Position numbers and translations under genes: made by a program. A stretch of 64,000 nucleotides of DNA from Hoeflea sp038900095 (GTDB lineage: Bacteria; Pseudomonadota; Alphaproteobacteria; Rhizobiales; Rhizobiaceae), in assembly GCF_038900095.1 (NCBI RefSeq), contig NZ_JBBMQQ010000001.1, forward strand, positions 1 through 64,000. The letters run 5' to 3'. The notes beneath the pieces are model-generated. The model was not told the DNA's origin, did not search any database, and saw only the letters and a list, made by a program, of their open reading frames with translations. This document shows, piece by piece, positions 17,215 through 25,913 of the stretch (position 1 is its first letter; every line of letters begins with the position of its first letter).

Positions 17215-18378
17215 ATGTTCACGGCAAGCATGAATTTCGGACTGGGCGAAGATATCGACGCGCTCAGGGACATGGTCTCCCGCTTTGCCAGCGAGCGTAT
17301 CGCGCCGGTAGCCGACCAGACGGACAAAGAGAACCAGTTTCCCATGCATCTTTGGCAGGAGATGGGGGCGCTCGGCCTGCTCGGCATGACCGCCAATCCC
17401 GATTTTGGCGGCACCGGCATGAGCTATCTCGCCCATGTGGTGGCGATGGAAGAGATCAGCCGCGCCTCGGCCTCGATTGGCCTGTCCTACGGCGCGCATT
17501 CCAACCTTTGCGTCAACCAGATCAACCGCTGGGGCACGGACGCGCAAAAGCAGAAATACCTGCCCAAGCTGTGCTCGGGCGAGAATGTCGGCGCACTGGC
17601 GATGAGCGAACCGGGCTCCGGGTCTGACGTGGTGTCGATGAAGCTGCGGGCCGAAAAACGCAACGACCGCTATGTGCTCAACGGCAACAAGATGTGGATC
17701 ACCAACGGGCCGGACGCCAACACGCTGGTGGTCTATGCCAAGACCGATCCGGAAGCCAAATCACGCGGCATCACCGCCTTCCTGATCGAAAAGGGCATGG
17801 CCGGTTTCTCGACCGCGCAGAAACTCGACAAGCTGGGCATGCGTGGCTCCAACACCTGCGAACTGGTGTTCGAGGATTGCGAAGTGCCGTTCGAAAATGT
17901 GCTCGGCGAGGAAGGCCAGGGCGTCAGGATCCTGATGTCGGGGCTGGACTACGAGCGGCTGGTGCTGGCCGGTGGTCCGCTCGGCATCATGGCGGCGGCG
18001 ATGGATGTGGTGGTGCCCTATTGCCACGAGCGCAAGCAGTTCGGCGAGCCGATCGGCAATTTCCAGCTGATGCAGGGCAAGCTGGCGGACATGTACACGA
18101 CGATGAACGCCTGCCGGGCCTATGTCTACGCGGTGGCGCAGGCTGCCGACCGCGGCGAAACCACCCGCAAGGACGCGGCCGGCTGCATTCTCTATGCGGC
18201 GGAGAAGGCGACGCAACTGGCGCTGGAATCCATCCAGACGCTGGGCGGCAATGGTTATATCAACGACTATCCGACAGGCCGGCTCTTACGCGACGCCAAG
18301 CTCTACGAGATCGGCGCAGGCACCTCCGAAGTGCGCCGCATGCTGATCGGGCGCGAAATGATGGCGGAGACGGCGTGA
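17215..18378 (+). CDS. ivd: Isovaleryl-CoA dehydrogenase
   Basis: ATG 17215 gives 387 residues, the normal family length. The FAD enzyme oxidises isovaleryl-CoA to 3-methylcrotonyl-CoA in leucine catabolism. It has the acyl-CoA dehydrogenase blocks ALAMSEPGSGSDVVSMKLRA and KMWITNGPDANTLVVYAKT. The segment SGLDYERLVLAGGPLGI carries the catalytic glutamate at the position typical of isovaleryl-CoA dehydrogenases rather than at the C-terminal site of other family members. The C-terminus is QTLGGNGYINDYPTGRLLRDAK. It overlaps mccB by the four bases GTGA. Confidence 0.93.
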   Translation: MFTASMNFGLGEDIDALRDMVSRFASERIAPVADQTDKENQFPMHLWQEMGALGLLGMTANPDFGGTGMSYLAHVVAMEEISRASASIGLSYGAHSNLCVNQINRWGTDAQKQKYLPKLCSGENVGALAMSEPGSGSDVVSMKLRAEKRNDRYVLNGNKMWITNGPDANTLVVYAKTDPEAKSRGITAFLIEKGMAGFSTAQKLDKLGMRGSNTCELVFEDCEVPFENVLGEEGQGVRILMSGLDYERLVLAGGPLGIMAAAMDVVVPYCHERKQFGEPIGNFQLMQGKLADMYTTMNACRAYVYAVAQAADRGETTRKDAAGCILYAAEKATQLALESIQTLGGNGYINDYPTGRLLRDAKLYEIGAGTSEVRRMLIGREMMAETA

Positions 18379-19991
18379 GTATCATCCAGTCCAAGATTTC
18401 CACCGGCTCGCAAGCCTTCAAGGACAACGCCGCGCGGATGCAGGCGCAGATCGCCGAGACGGCGGCGGTTGCGGAGCTGCACGGGCAGGGTGGACCGGAA
18501 GCCTCGCGCGAGCGCCATGTCGGTCGCGGCAAGCTGCTGCCGCGCGAGCGGGTGGCGACGTTGCTTGATGCGGATTCGCCGTTTCTCGAGGTCGGCCGGT
18601 TTGCCGCGCATGATCTTTACGGCGGCGACATCGCCAGCGCCGGGTTGATCGCGGGCGTTGGCCGGGTCAAGGGCCGCGACGTGATGGTGGTGTGCAACGA
18701 CGCCACGGTGAAGGGCGGCACCTATTATCCGCTGACGGTGAAGAAGCATCTCAGAGCCCAGGAAATTGCGCTCGAGAACAATCTTCCTTGTGTCTATCTG
18801 GTGGATTCGGGCGGCGCCAACCTGCCCAACCAGGACGAGGTGTTTCCCGACCGGGATCATTTCGGCCGGATCTTCTTCAACCAGGCAAACATGAGCGCCA
18901 GGGGGATCTCGCAAATCGCCGTGGTGATGGGATCCTGCACGGCCGGCGGCGCCTATGTGCCGGCGATGAGCGACGAGACCATCATCGTGCGAGATCAGGG
19001 CACGATCTTTCTGGCTGGCCCCCCGCTGGTCAAGGCGGCGACCGGCGAGGTGGTCAGCGCCGAGGATCTTGGCGGTGGCGATGTGCACACGCGGCTTTCG
19101 GGCGTGGCTGATCACCTGGCCGACAACGACGCCCATGCGCTGGAACTGGCGCGGCAGGCGGTGGCCAACCTCAATGATCGCGGCGGGGCAGGGCTTGCCG
19201 GCATGGATGTTCTGACACCGGAAGATCCGCTTTACGATCCGGCGGAGATCGCCGGCATCATTCCGGCCGACACGCGCCAGCCCTATGACATCCGTGAAGT
19301 GATTGCGCGTGTTGTCGACGGCTCGCGGTTTGACGAGTTCAAGGCGCGCTACGGCACCACGATCGTCTGCGGTTTTGCCCATGTGATGGGAATGCCGGTC
19401 GGCATCGTCGCCAACAATGGCGTGCTGTTTTCCGAGAGTGCGGTGAAGGCCGCGCATTTCATCGAGCTGTGCTCGCAGCGCAAGATCCCGCTGGTGTTCT
19501 TGCAGAACATCACCGGCTTCATGGTCGGGCAGAAATACGAGGCCGGCGGTATCGCCAAGGACGGCGCCAAGATGGTCACCGCAGTGGCGACGACGCAGGT
19601 GCCGAAGATCACCATGATCGTCGGCGGCTCGTTCGGGGCGGGCAATTACGGCATGTGCGGCCGGGCCTATTCGCCACGGTTCCTGTGGACATGGCCGAAC
19701 AGCCGGATCTCGGTGATGGGCGGCGAACAGGCCGCCGGTGTGCTGGCGACCGTCAAGCGCGATGCCATCGAGCGCAAGGGCGGTGCCTGGTCGGCGGAAG
19801 ACGAGGCCGAGTTCAAGCGTCCGACCATCGAGATGTTCGAGCGCCAGTCACACCCGCTCTACGCCTCGGCGCGGCTGTGGGACGACGGCATCATCAATCC
19901 GCTCAAATCACGCGAGATTTTGGCGCTCAGCCTGTCGACGGCGCTCAATGCGCCGGTGGAGGACACGAAATTCGGCGTGTTCAGGATGTGA
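18375..19991 (+). CDS. mccB: Methylcrotonyl-CoA carboxylase beta (carboxyltransferase) subunit
   Basis: The start is GTG 18375, overlapping the ivd stop. The 538-residue carboxyltransferase moves the carboxyl group from biotin to 3-methylcrotonyl-CoA. Recognisable blocks are GRGKLLPRERVATLLDADSPFLEVG and YLVDSGGANLPNQDEVFPDRDHFGRIF, which is characteristic of MCC beta rather than propionyl-CoA carboxylase. Others are MGSCTAGGAYVPAMSDE and the C-terminal GSFGAGNYGMCGRAYSPRFLWTWPN. It overlaps mccA by one base. Confidence 0.93.
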   Translation: MSIIQSKISTGSQAFKDNAARMQAQIAETAAVAELHGQGGPEASRERHVGRGKLLPRERVATLLDADSPFLEVGRFAAHDLYGGDIASAGLIAGVGRVKGRDVMVVCNDATVKGGTYYPLTVKKHLRAQEIALENNLPCVYLVDSGGANLPNQDEVFPDRDHFGRIFFNQANMSARGISQIAVVMGSCTAGGAYVPAMSDETIIVRDQGTIFLAGPPLVKAATGEVVSAEDLGGGDVHTRLSGVADHLADNDAHALELARQAVANLNDRGGAGLAGMDVLTPEDPLYDPAEIAGIIPADTRQPYDIREVIARVVDGSRFDEFKARYGTTIVCGFAHVMGMPVGIVANNGVLFSESAVKAAHFIELCSQRKIPLVFLQNITGFMVGQKYEAGGIAKDGAKMVTAVATTQVPKITMIVGGSFGAGNYGMCGRAYSPRFLWTWPNSRISVMGGEQAAGVLATVKRDAIERKGGAWSAEDEAEFKRPTIEMFERQSHPLYASARLWDDGIINPLKSREILALSLSTALNAPVEDTKFGVFRM

Positions 19992-22003
19992 TGGAAAAGA
20001 CCATGATCACCAAAATCCTCATCGCCAACCGGGGCGAGATTGCCTGCCGGATCATCCGCACGGCGCGGAAAATGGGCATTGCCACGGTGGCTGTCTATTC
20101 CGAAGCTGACGCACATGCGCTGCATGTCGAGATGGCTGACGAGGCGGTTCTGATCGGCCCGGCGCAGGCGAGCGAGAGCTATCTCAAGGTCGATGCCATC
20201 CTCGAAGCGGCCAAGCGCACCGGCGCGGACGCGATCCATCCCGGCTACGGTTTCCTGTCGGAAAACCCGGAATTCGTCGAGCGCGTCGAGAAGGCGGGGC
20301 TGATCTTCATCGGGCCGTCGGCCAAGGCGATCCGGGCGATGGGGCTCAAGGACGCAGCGAAAGCGCTGATGGAAAAGGCCAATGTGCCGGTGGTGCCGGG
20401 TTATCACGGCGAGGCGCAGGAACTGGTGGTGCTGGCAGGCAAGGCCAACGAGATCGGTTTTCCGGTGCTGATCAAGGCGCGCGCCGGCGGCGGCGGCAAG
20501 GGCATGCGCAAGGTTGACCGGCAGGAGGATTTTCCCGCGGCGCTGTCTTCAGCACGGCGCGAGGCCAAGGCTTCGTTCGGCGATGACCGGGTGCTGGTGG
20601 AGAAATATGTCGCCACGCCACGGCATATCGAGATCCAGGTGTTCGGCGACAAGCACGGCAATGTGGTGCATCTGTTCGAGCGCGACTGCTCGGCGCAGCG
20701 ACGGCACCAGAAGGTGATCGAGGAAGCGCCGGCACCGGATATGCCCGAAGACATGCGCGCGGCGATGGGCGAGGCTGCGGTGCAGGCCGCCAAGGCGATC
20801 GATTATGCCGGCGCGGGTACGGTGGAATTCATCGTCGATGCCAGCGAAGGGCTCAAGGCGGACCGGTTCTGGTTCATGGAAATGAACACGCGGCTGCAGG
20901 TCGAACATCCGGTCACCGAGCTGATCACCGGGCTTGACCTGGTCGAATGGCAGATCCGCGTGGCGGACGGCGAGGTCTTGCCGCTCAGGCAGGATCAACT
21001 GTCGATCAACGGCCATGCGGTGGAAGCGCGAGTATACGCCGAGGACGCGGAAAAGGGCTTCCTGCCTGCGGTCGGACGGTTGATGCATCTGGCGTTTCCC
21101 GGCGGCGACATCCGGATCGATGCCGGTGTTCGCGCGGGCGACGAAATCACGCCGTTCTATGATCCGATGATTGCCAAGGTGATCGCGCACGGCAAGACCC
21201 GGGCGGAGGCACTGGGCAAGCTGGCAGGTGCGCTGGGCCGTACCGAGATTGCCGGCACGGTGACCAACACGGCTTTCCTGGCGCGGTTGTGCCGGGATGC
21301 GGATTTTGCCGCCGCGCGGCTCGACACCGGGCTGATTGACCGCAACATTGACAGCCTGACCGAGCGGGCTGCAGCGCCCGATGCAATCCTGGCGTTGGCG
21401 GTGCTCGCCGGATCCGGCATGGTGCCGTCACGCAATGGACCTGCCGTGTCGGTGACGGAGATCGGGCCGTTTGAAATCTGGGGTGCTCCGAAACGCTCGG
21501 TACGGCTTGAGATCCACGGAACGGAAAAAACCTTCCAGGTGGAACGACAAGGCGCTGCCAGCTGGCGGATTTCCGGTGAAAGGCTGGCGCCCGGCGGTTT
21601 GCAGCTGGATGCGGTTGGCCGGACGGGGAATGACTGGAGCTTCAGCGCCGGTGGCGTGATGCAACGCTGCCGCCTGGTCAGCAGCAGCTCCGAAGTCGCG
21701 ATATTCTTTGAAGGGCTGACCTATCGCTTCGGCAAACCGCAGGGCAAGCGGACCGATGATCTTGCCGCCGGTGGAGATCAGGTGATCTCGGCCATGCCCG
21801 GCATCATCAAGCAGGTGCTTGTGGCCAAGGGGCAGGACGTCAAGTCCGGTGAACCGCTGGTGATCATGGAAGCCATGAAAATGGAAATGACGCTGTCGGC
21901 GCCGCGGGACGGCGTGGTGGCCGAAGTGCTGGTGACCGTGGGCGCGCAGGTGACGGACGGCGTCAGCCTGGTGATGCTTGAGAGCGAAGCGGACGCTGCC
22001 TGA
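19991..22003 (+). CDS. mccA: Methylcrotonyl-CoA carboxylase alpha (biotin carboxylase/BCCP) subunit
   Basis: The 670-residue protein (ATG 19991; ATG 20003 is an alternative) has an N-terminal biotin carboxylase with KILIANRGEIACRIIRTA, the ATP-grasp glycine loop KARAGGGGKGMR and the MEMNTRLQVEHPVTE motif. A C-terminal biotinyl domain has EAMKM about 40 residues from the end, where the lysine is biotinylated. It completes the leucine-to-3-methylglutaconyl-CoA segment with ivd and mccB. The hydratase and HMG-CoA lyase usually found in such operons are not in this window. Confidence 0.92.
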   Translation: MEKTMITKILIANRGEIACRIIRTARKMGIATVAVYSEADAHALHVEMADEAVLIGPAQASESYLKVDAILEAAKRTGADAIHPGYGFLSENPEFVERVEKAGLIFIGPSAKAIRAMGLKDAAKALMEKANVPVVPGYHGEAQELVVLAGKANEIGFPVLIKARAGGGGKGMRKVDRQEDFPAALSSARREAKASFGDDRVLVEKYVATPRHIEIQVFGDKHGNVVHLFERDCSAQRRHQKVIEEAPAPDMPEDMRAAMGEAAVQAAKAIDYAGAGTVEFIVDASEGLKADRFWFMEMNTRLQVEHPVTELITGLDLVEWQIRVADGEVLPLRQDQLSINGHAVEARVYAEDAEKGFLPAVGRLMHLAFPGGDIRIDAGVRAGDEITPFYDPMIAKVIAHGKTRAEALGKLAGALGRTEIAGTVTNTAFLARLCRDADFAAARLDTGLIDRNIDSLTERAAAPDAILALAVLAGSGMVPSRNGPAVSVTEIGPFEIWGAPKRSVRLEIHGTEKTFQVERQGAASWRISGERLAPGGLQLDAVGRTGNDWSFSAGGVMQRCRLVSSSSEVAIFFEGLTYRFGKPQGKRTDDLAAGGDQVISAMPGIIKQVLVAKGQDVKSGEPLVIMEAMKMEMTLSAPRDGVVAEVLVTVGAQVTDGVSLVMLESEADAA

Positions 22004-22126
22004 AAACTGCGATTTGTGGCCGTGGCAGCAGGCACCGGGGTGGAAATCAGTGGCGACCTGGTTGAAGCTGCGTCAGAAAACACCAGATTCAACCGACGGA
22101 AACACAGCCAGAAGCAGGACATCCTG

Positions 22127-22672
22127 ATGACCGAAACACCTGAAAGCGTACTCGATTTCTGGTTTGGCGAACTGACCCCAAAGGACTGGTTCGTCAAGAA
22201 CGAGGATCTCGACCGGCGCATCACCGAGCGGTTTTCCGGGCTGCATCTGGCGCTGTCGCGGGAGATTGGCGACGAATGGCGGGCAACGCCGGAAGCGCGG
22301 CTGGCGCTGGTCATCGTGTTCGATCAGTTCCCGCGCAACATCTACCGGGGCTCGCCGCTGGCTTTTGCCACCGATGGCCTGGCGCTGAAGGAAGCCAAGG
22401 CCGCCCTTGCTGTGGGTGCAGACAACTATGTCGACGAGAGCCGCAGGGCGTTTTTCTACATGCCGTTCGAGCATGCCGAGGACATTTCCGAACAGGAGCG
22501 CTGCGTGGCGCTGTTCGAGGCGCTCGGCAACGAGAACTATCTCGATTACGCCAACCAGCACCATGAAATCATCAAGCGCTATGGCCGGTTTCCGCACCGC
22601 AATCCCATTCTCGGCCGGTCGTCGACGCCGGACGAGAAGGCCTATCTTGCCCAACCCGGTGCCGGATTCTGA
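22127..22672 (+). CDS. DUF924 family protein
   Basis: ATG 22127 gives 181 residues, the usual DUF924 length. The hallmarks are VLDFWFGE at the start, LALVIVFDQFPRNIYRGSPLAFATD in the middle and FFYMPFEHAEDISEQERCVALF followed by HHEIIKRYGRFPHRN. The fold is helical and TPR-like. The cellular role of the family is not established. Confidence 0.85.
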   Translation: MTETPESVLDFWFGELTPKDWFVKNEDLDRRITERFSGLHLALSREIGDEWRATPEARLALVIVFDQFPRNIYRGSPLAFATDGLALKEAKAALAVGADNYVDESRRAFFYMPFEHAEDISEQERCVALFEALGNENYLDYANQHHEIIKRYGRFPHRNPILGRSSTPDEKAYLAQPGAGF

Positions 22673-22801
22673 GATCTGACACCACAGACCATCCGTTTCC
22701 TGCAAGCATCTGGCAAAAGCAGTGCTGACGCCGATAGCGTTTGCGAAGCACCGGCAGCCTGCTAAGGATGATAAGGTGATGGCGGAAATGGGCAGGTTTT
22801 C

Positions 22802-25465
22802 ATGCGATTTGACTGGTTGATTGCGGCATTCGTAGCGTGCCTCATGCTGGCTTTGCCGGCAGGGTTTGCCAATGCGCAAACCGCAGCACCTGCGGAAGTA
22901 ACGCAGTCGGAAGCGCCGGCGACCGGCAATCAGGCCGCGCCCTCACAGACATCCGCAGCGCCTGTGGCAACGCCGAGCCAGGCGGCACCGGCGGAACCGG
23001 TTGTGTCTCCCGCGATTGTCGCGGCTGAAGAGGAACTGACAGCTGCCGAAGCCAGTATCAAGCGATTGACCTCGCAGGTTGAGGAAAACACCGGCAATGA
23101 CAGCTCGCTGGTGGATCTCAAGCTGGAAGTGGAGGCGCTGGCGCGCAGCATGCTCGACATCGGTGTGTCGTTGCGGCCCAGGCTGACGGAAATCAGGGCG
23201 CGGATCGACCAGCTCGGTGCGCCGCCGGCGGAGGGGGAACCTGCCGAACCCGATACGGTGGTCGCCGAACGCGCCCGTCTGGCCGCAGAACGGGCGCAGA
23301 TCAACGCCCTGACCGGGCGCGCCGAGGCCGTGTCGGTGAAGGCAAGCCAGCTCAGTGACCGGATTGCAGAAGCGCGGCGCGAACTTTTTTCCACGACCCT
23401 GTTCAAGAGGACCGAGATCGGTCCGGAGATGTTTGCGCAGGCCGTAAGTGAAATGGATGATGAATCGGATGATGCGGTTCGCACCTACGGGTCGTGGGTG
23501 AAATTCGTCTGGGCCTTCAAGTCGCAGGCACTGCTGGGCTGGGTGTTCTTCTCGCTGCTGGCGGCGCTGGTGTTCGTGCCGGGTGCCTACCGGCTGTTCG
23601 GCGGGCTGATCGACCGCGATCCGGAGGTCGAGGATCCGCCCTATACGAGCCGGTTGTCGGTGGCGTTCTGGTCAACCGTTATCCCGACCGTGGCGATGAC
23701 CGCGCTGGCGGGAATTGTCTATGTGCTGGGGCAGAGTTTCTCGATCCTTCGTGCCGATGTCGCTCCGGTTATCGCCAGCGTGCTGATGACGCTTGTGGCG
23801 ATCTTCTTTGTCGGCAAGCTGGCGCGCGGCGTGCTCTCGCCGAGCATGTCTGCCTGGCGCCTGGTCAACGTCTCCAACGGCGGTGCACGTATCCTCTATC
23901 TTCTCGTGGTGGCGATGGTGATCGTCAACGGTCTGGACTTTGTCGGGGACCAGATCAGCCAGTCGCTGGGATCTCCCGTGGTTCTGGCCGTTTTCAAGGG
24001 CATGATATCGGTGTTCCTGATCGCGCTTATCCTGATCGCGATGGCGCTTGGCAAACCCATGGTCGCGGTTTCCGGTGACCCCGCAGATCCGGGGCAGCCA
24101 TGGCCACGCTTTATTTCGATTACGCTTTCGATGGCCGGTATCGGCCTCATGGCCGCCACTGCTCTCGGCTATGTCGGGTTTGCCCGTTTCGCCGCGACCC
24201 AGATCGTGGTCACCGGTGCGATCCTGACGACGATGTATATCGGCTATCTCTCAGGCAGGGCGATTTCCGAACCCGGCGCCTTTGCGCAAACCGCAATCGG
24301 GAGACGTGTCGAGGACCGTTTCAAGCTCGGGCATGTGGCTCTCGATCAAACCGGGCTGGGTGCCGGACTGCTGATCAGCCTGGCTGTGCTGCTCGTTGGA
24401 GTGCCGCTGATCCTGCTGCTGTGGGGCTTTCAGGTCCAGGATATCGAGCTGTGGTTCTACCAGTTCATGACCGAGATCCGCATTGGCGGCATCACCATTT
24501 CCATCGTCGGAATCCTGTTCGGTATCCTGCTGTTTCTTTTGGGGCTTTTGGTAACACGCTGGTTCCAGGGCTGGCTTGACGGCAGCGTGATGGCGCGTGG
24601 CCGGATGGATACGGGCGTCCGCAACTCGATCAAGACCGGGGTTGGCTACCTTGGGGTGGCAATCGCGGGCCTGATCGGTATTTCCGCCGCCGGCATAGAC
24701 CTTTCGAGCCTGGCGCTGGTCGCAGGCGCGCTGTCGCTCGGTATCGGATTTGGTCTCCAGAACATCGTCAGCAATTTCGTCTCTGGCCTCATTCTTCTGG
24801 TCGAGCGACCGTTCAAGGTTGGCGACTGGGTTTCGACGAGCTCGACCGAGGGATTCGTGAAGAAGATCTCCGTGCGCGCCACCGAGATTGAAACCTTCAA
24901 CCGCCAGTCGATCATTGTTCCCAATTCCGAACTGATCAATGCGCCGGTCGGCAACTGGACCCACCGCAACAAGCTTGGCCGCATGGATCTGCCCATAGGG
25001 GTGAGTTACGATGCCGATCCGCGCAGGCTTATCGAGATCCTGATCGAGGTGGCCCAGGGCCATGACATGGTGCTGGGCAATCCCGAACCGGTGGTTCACT
25101 TCTCTGGATTCGGCGATTCCTCGCTGGATTTCGTGCTGAAATGTCACGTTGCCGATGTGCTGACAGGGGTTGGCGTGCGGACGGAACTGAGCTTGCGCAT
25201 TTTCGAACGGCTGAAAGCCGAGGGCATCGAAATTCCGTTCCCGCAGCGTGATCTCAACATCAAGCTTGGCGATGACGCAGAGGCCGTGACAGTGCTTGCG
25301 GAGAAACTTGCGAGCGGCAGCAGCGGATCATCGGGAACGCCAGTGACCGGCGAGGTCAGCGCAGGCAGCCCGCCCGCGCCCAAGCGCTCGCGGAAAAAGA
25401 CCACTCCCAAGGAAAGGCCGGATTCGATGGAAGAAGGCTCCGATGCGGATGGGGGTGACCGCTGA
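22802..25465 (+). CDS. Large MscS-family mechanosensitive channel with DUF3772 N-terminus
   Basis: The 887-residue protein begins with a signal peptide (cleavage near residue 26) and a Pro/Ala/Gln-rich stretch. A periplasmic helical DUF3772-like domain (about residues 75-220) and about ten transmembrane segments (about 235-620) follow. The C-terminal MscS pore and beta domain has GALSLGIGFGLQNIVSNFVSGLILLVERPFKVGDWV, residues about 640-680. The end is a Lys/Arg-rich tail (KRSRKKTTPKE). It would open under membrane tension in hypo-osmotic shock. It resembles the MscK-type long homologues common in rhizobia. Confidence 0.9.
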   Translation: MRFDWLIAAFVACLMLALPAGFANAQTAAPAEVTQSEAPATGNQAAPSQTSAAPVATPSQAAPAEPVVSPAIVAAEEELTAAEASIKRLTSQVEENTGNDSSLVDLKLEVEALARSMLDIGVSLRPRLTEIRARIDQLGAPPAEGEPAEPDTVVAERARLAAERAQINALTGRAEAVSVKASQLSDRIAEARRELFSTTLFKRTEIGPEMFAQAVSEMDDESDDAVRTYGSWVKFVWAFKSQALLGWVFFSLLAALVFVPGAYRLFGGLIDRDPEVEDPPYTSRLSVAFWSTVIPTVAMTALAGIVYVLGQSFSILRADVAPVIASVLMTLVAIFFVGKLARGVLSPSMSAWRLVNVSNGGARILYLLVVAMVIVNGLDFVGDQISQSLGSPVVLAVFKGMISVFLIALILIAMALGKPMVAVSGDPADPGQPWPRFISITLSMAGIGLMAATALGYVGFARFAATQIVVTGAILTTMYIGYLSGRAISEPGAFAQTAIGRRVEDRFKLGHVALDQTGLGAGLLISLAVLLVGVPLILLLWGFQVQDIELWFYQFMTEIRIGGITISIVGILFGILLFLLGLLVTRWFQGWLDGSVMARGRMDTGVRNSIKTGVGYLGVAIAGLIGISAAGIDLSSLALVAGALSLGIGFGLQNIVSNFVSGLILLVERPFKVGDWVSTSSTEGFVKKISVRATEIETFNRQSIIVPNSELINAPVGNWTHRNKLGRMDLPIGVSYDADPRRLIEILIEVAQGHDMVLGNPEPVVHFSGFGDSSLDFVLKCHVADVLTGVGVRTELSLRIFERLKAEGIEIPFPQRDLNIKLGDDAEAVTVLAEKLASGSSGSSGTPVTGEVSAGSPPAPKRSRKKTTPKERPDSMEEGSDADGGDR

Positions 25466-25578
25466 AAATGAACCATTCAGGCTGCATTCATTCTCGCAAT
25501 GCAATAAAGCGGTCACAACGGGCCAAACCGGCTCTACAGAGTTCCAACAGGGAGCGGCGGAAATTCCGCCGGACACCG

Positions 25579-25842
25579 ATGAAAACAACCATTCTTGGTC
25601 TCGCCATGAGCCTGGCAATGATTGGCGGCGCGGCCGCTGCAAGCATCACCAACAAGGATGCGCAGCCGCAAGTACTGATCGTGACTGAATCCGGTGACAA
25701 GATCGAAATGGTGGTCGAAGCCGGCGCCACGGTCAATTTCTGTCCGGCTGGATGTTTCGTGACCATGCCTTCTGGCGACCGCGAAACCCTTGCCGGCAGC
25801 GAAACCATCGAGATCGTCAACGGCGCCGCTGTCATCAAGTAA
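25579..25842 (+). CDS. Small exported protein of unknown function
   Basis: ATG 25579 gives 87 residues with a signal peptide (TTILGLAMSLAMIGGAAAA). The mature part of about 65 residues contains two cysteines (NFCPAGCFV) that could form a disulfide or bind a ligand. No family is recognised. Confidence 0.65.
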   Translation: MKTTILGLAMSLAMIGGAAAASITNKDAQPQVLIVTESGDKIEMVVEAGATVNFCPAGCFVTMPSGDRETLAGSETIEIVNGAAVIK

Positions 25843-25913
25843 GTCGAAACACCTCCTGAAACCGGGCGCGGACAGAGAACCGGTCCGCGAACAGCAAGCA
25901 TGCCGGAGAGCTT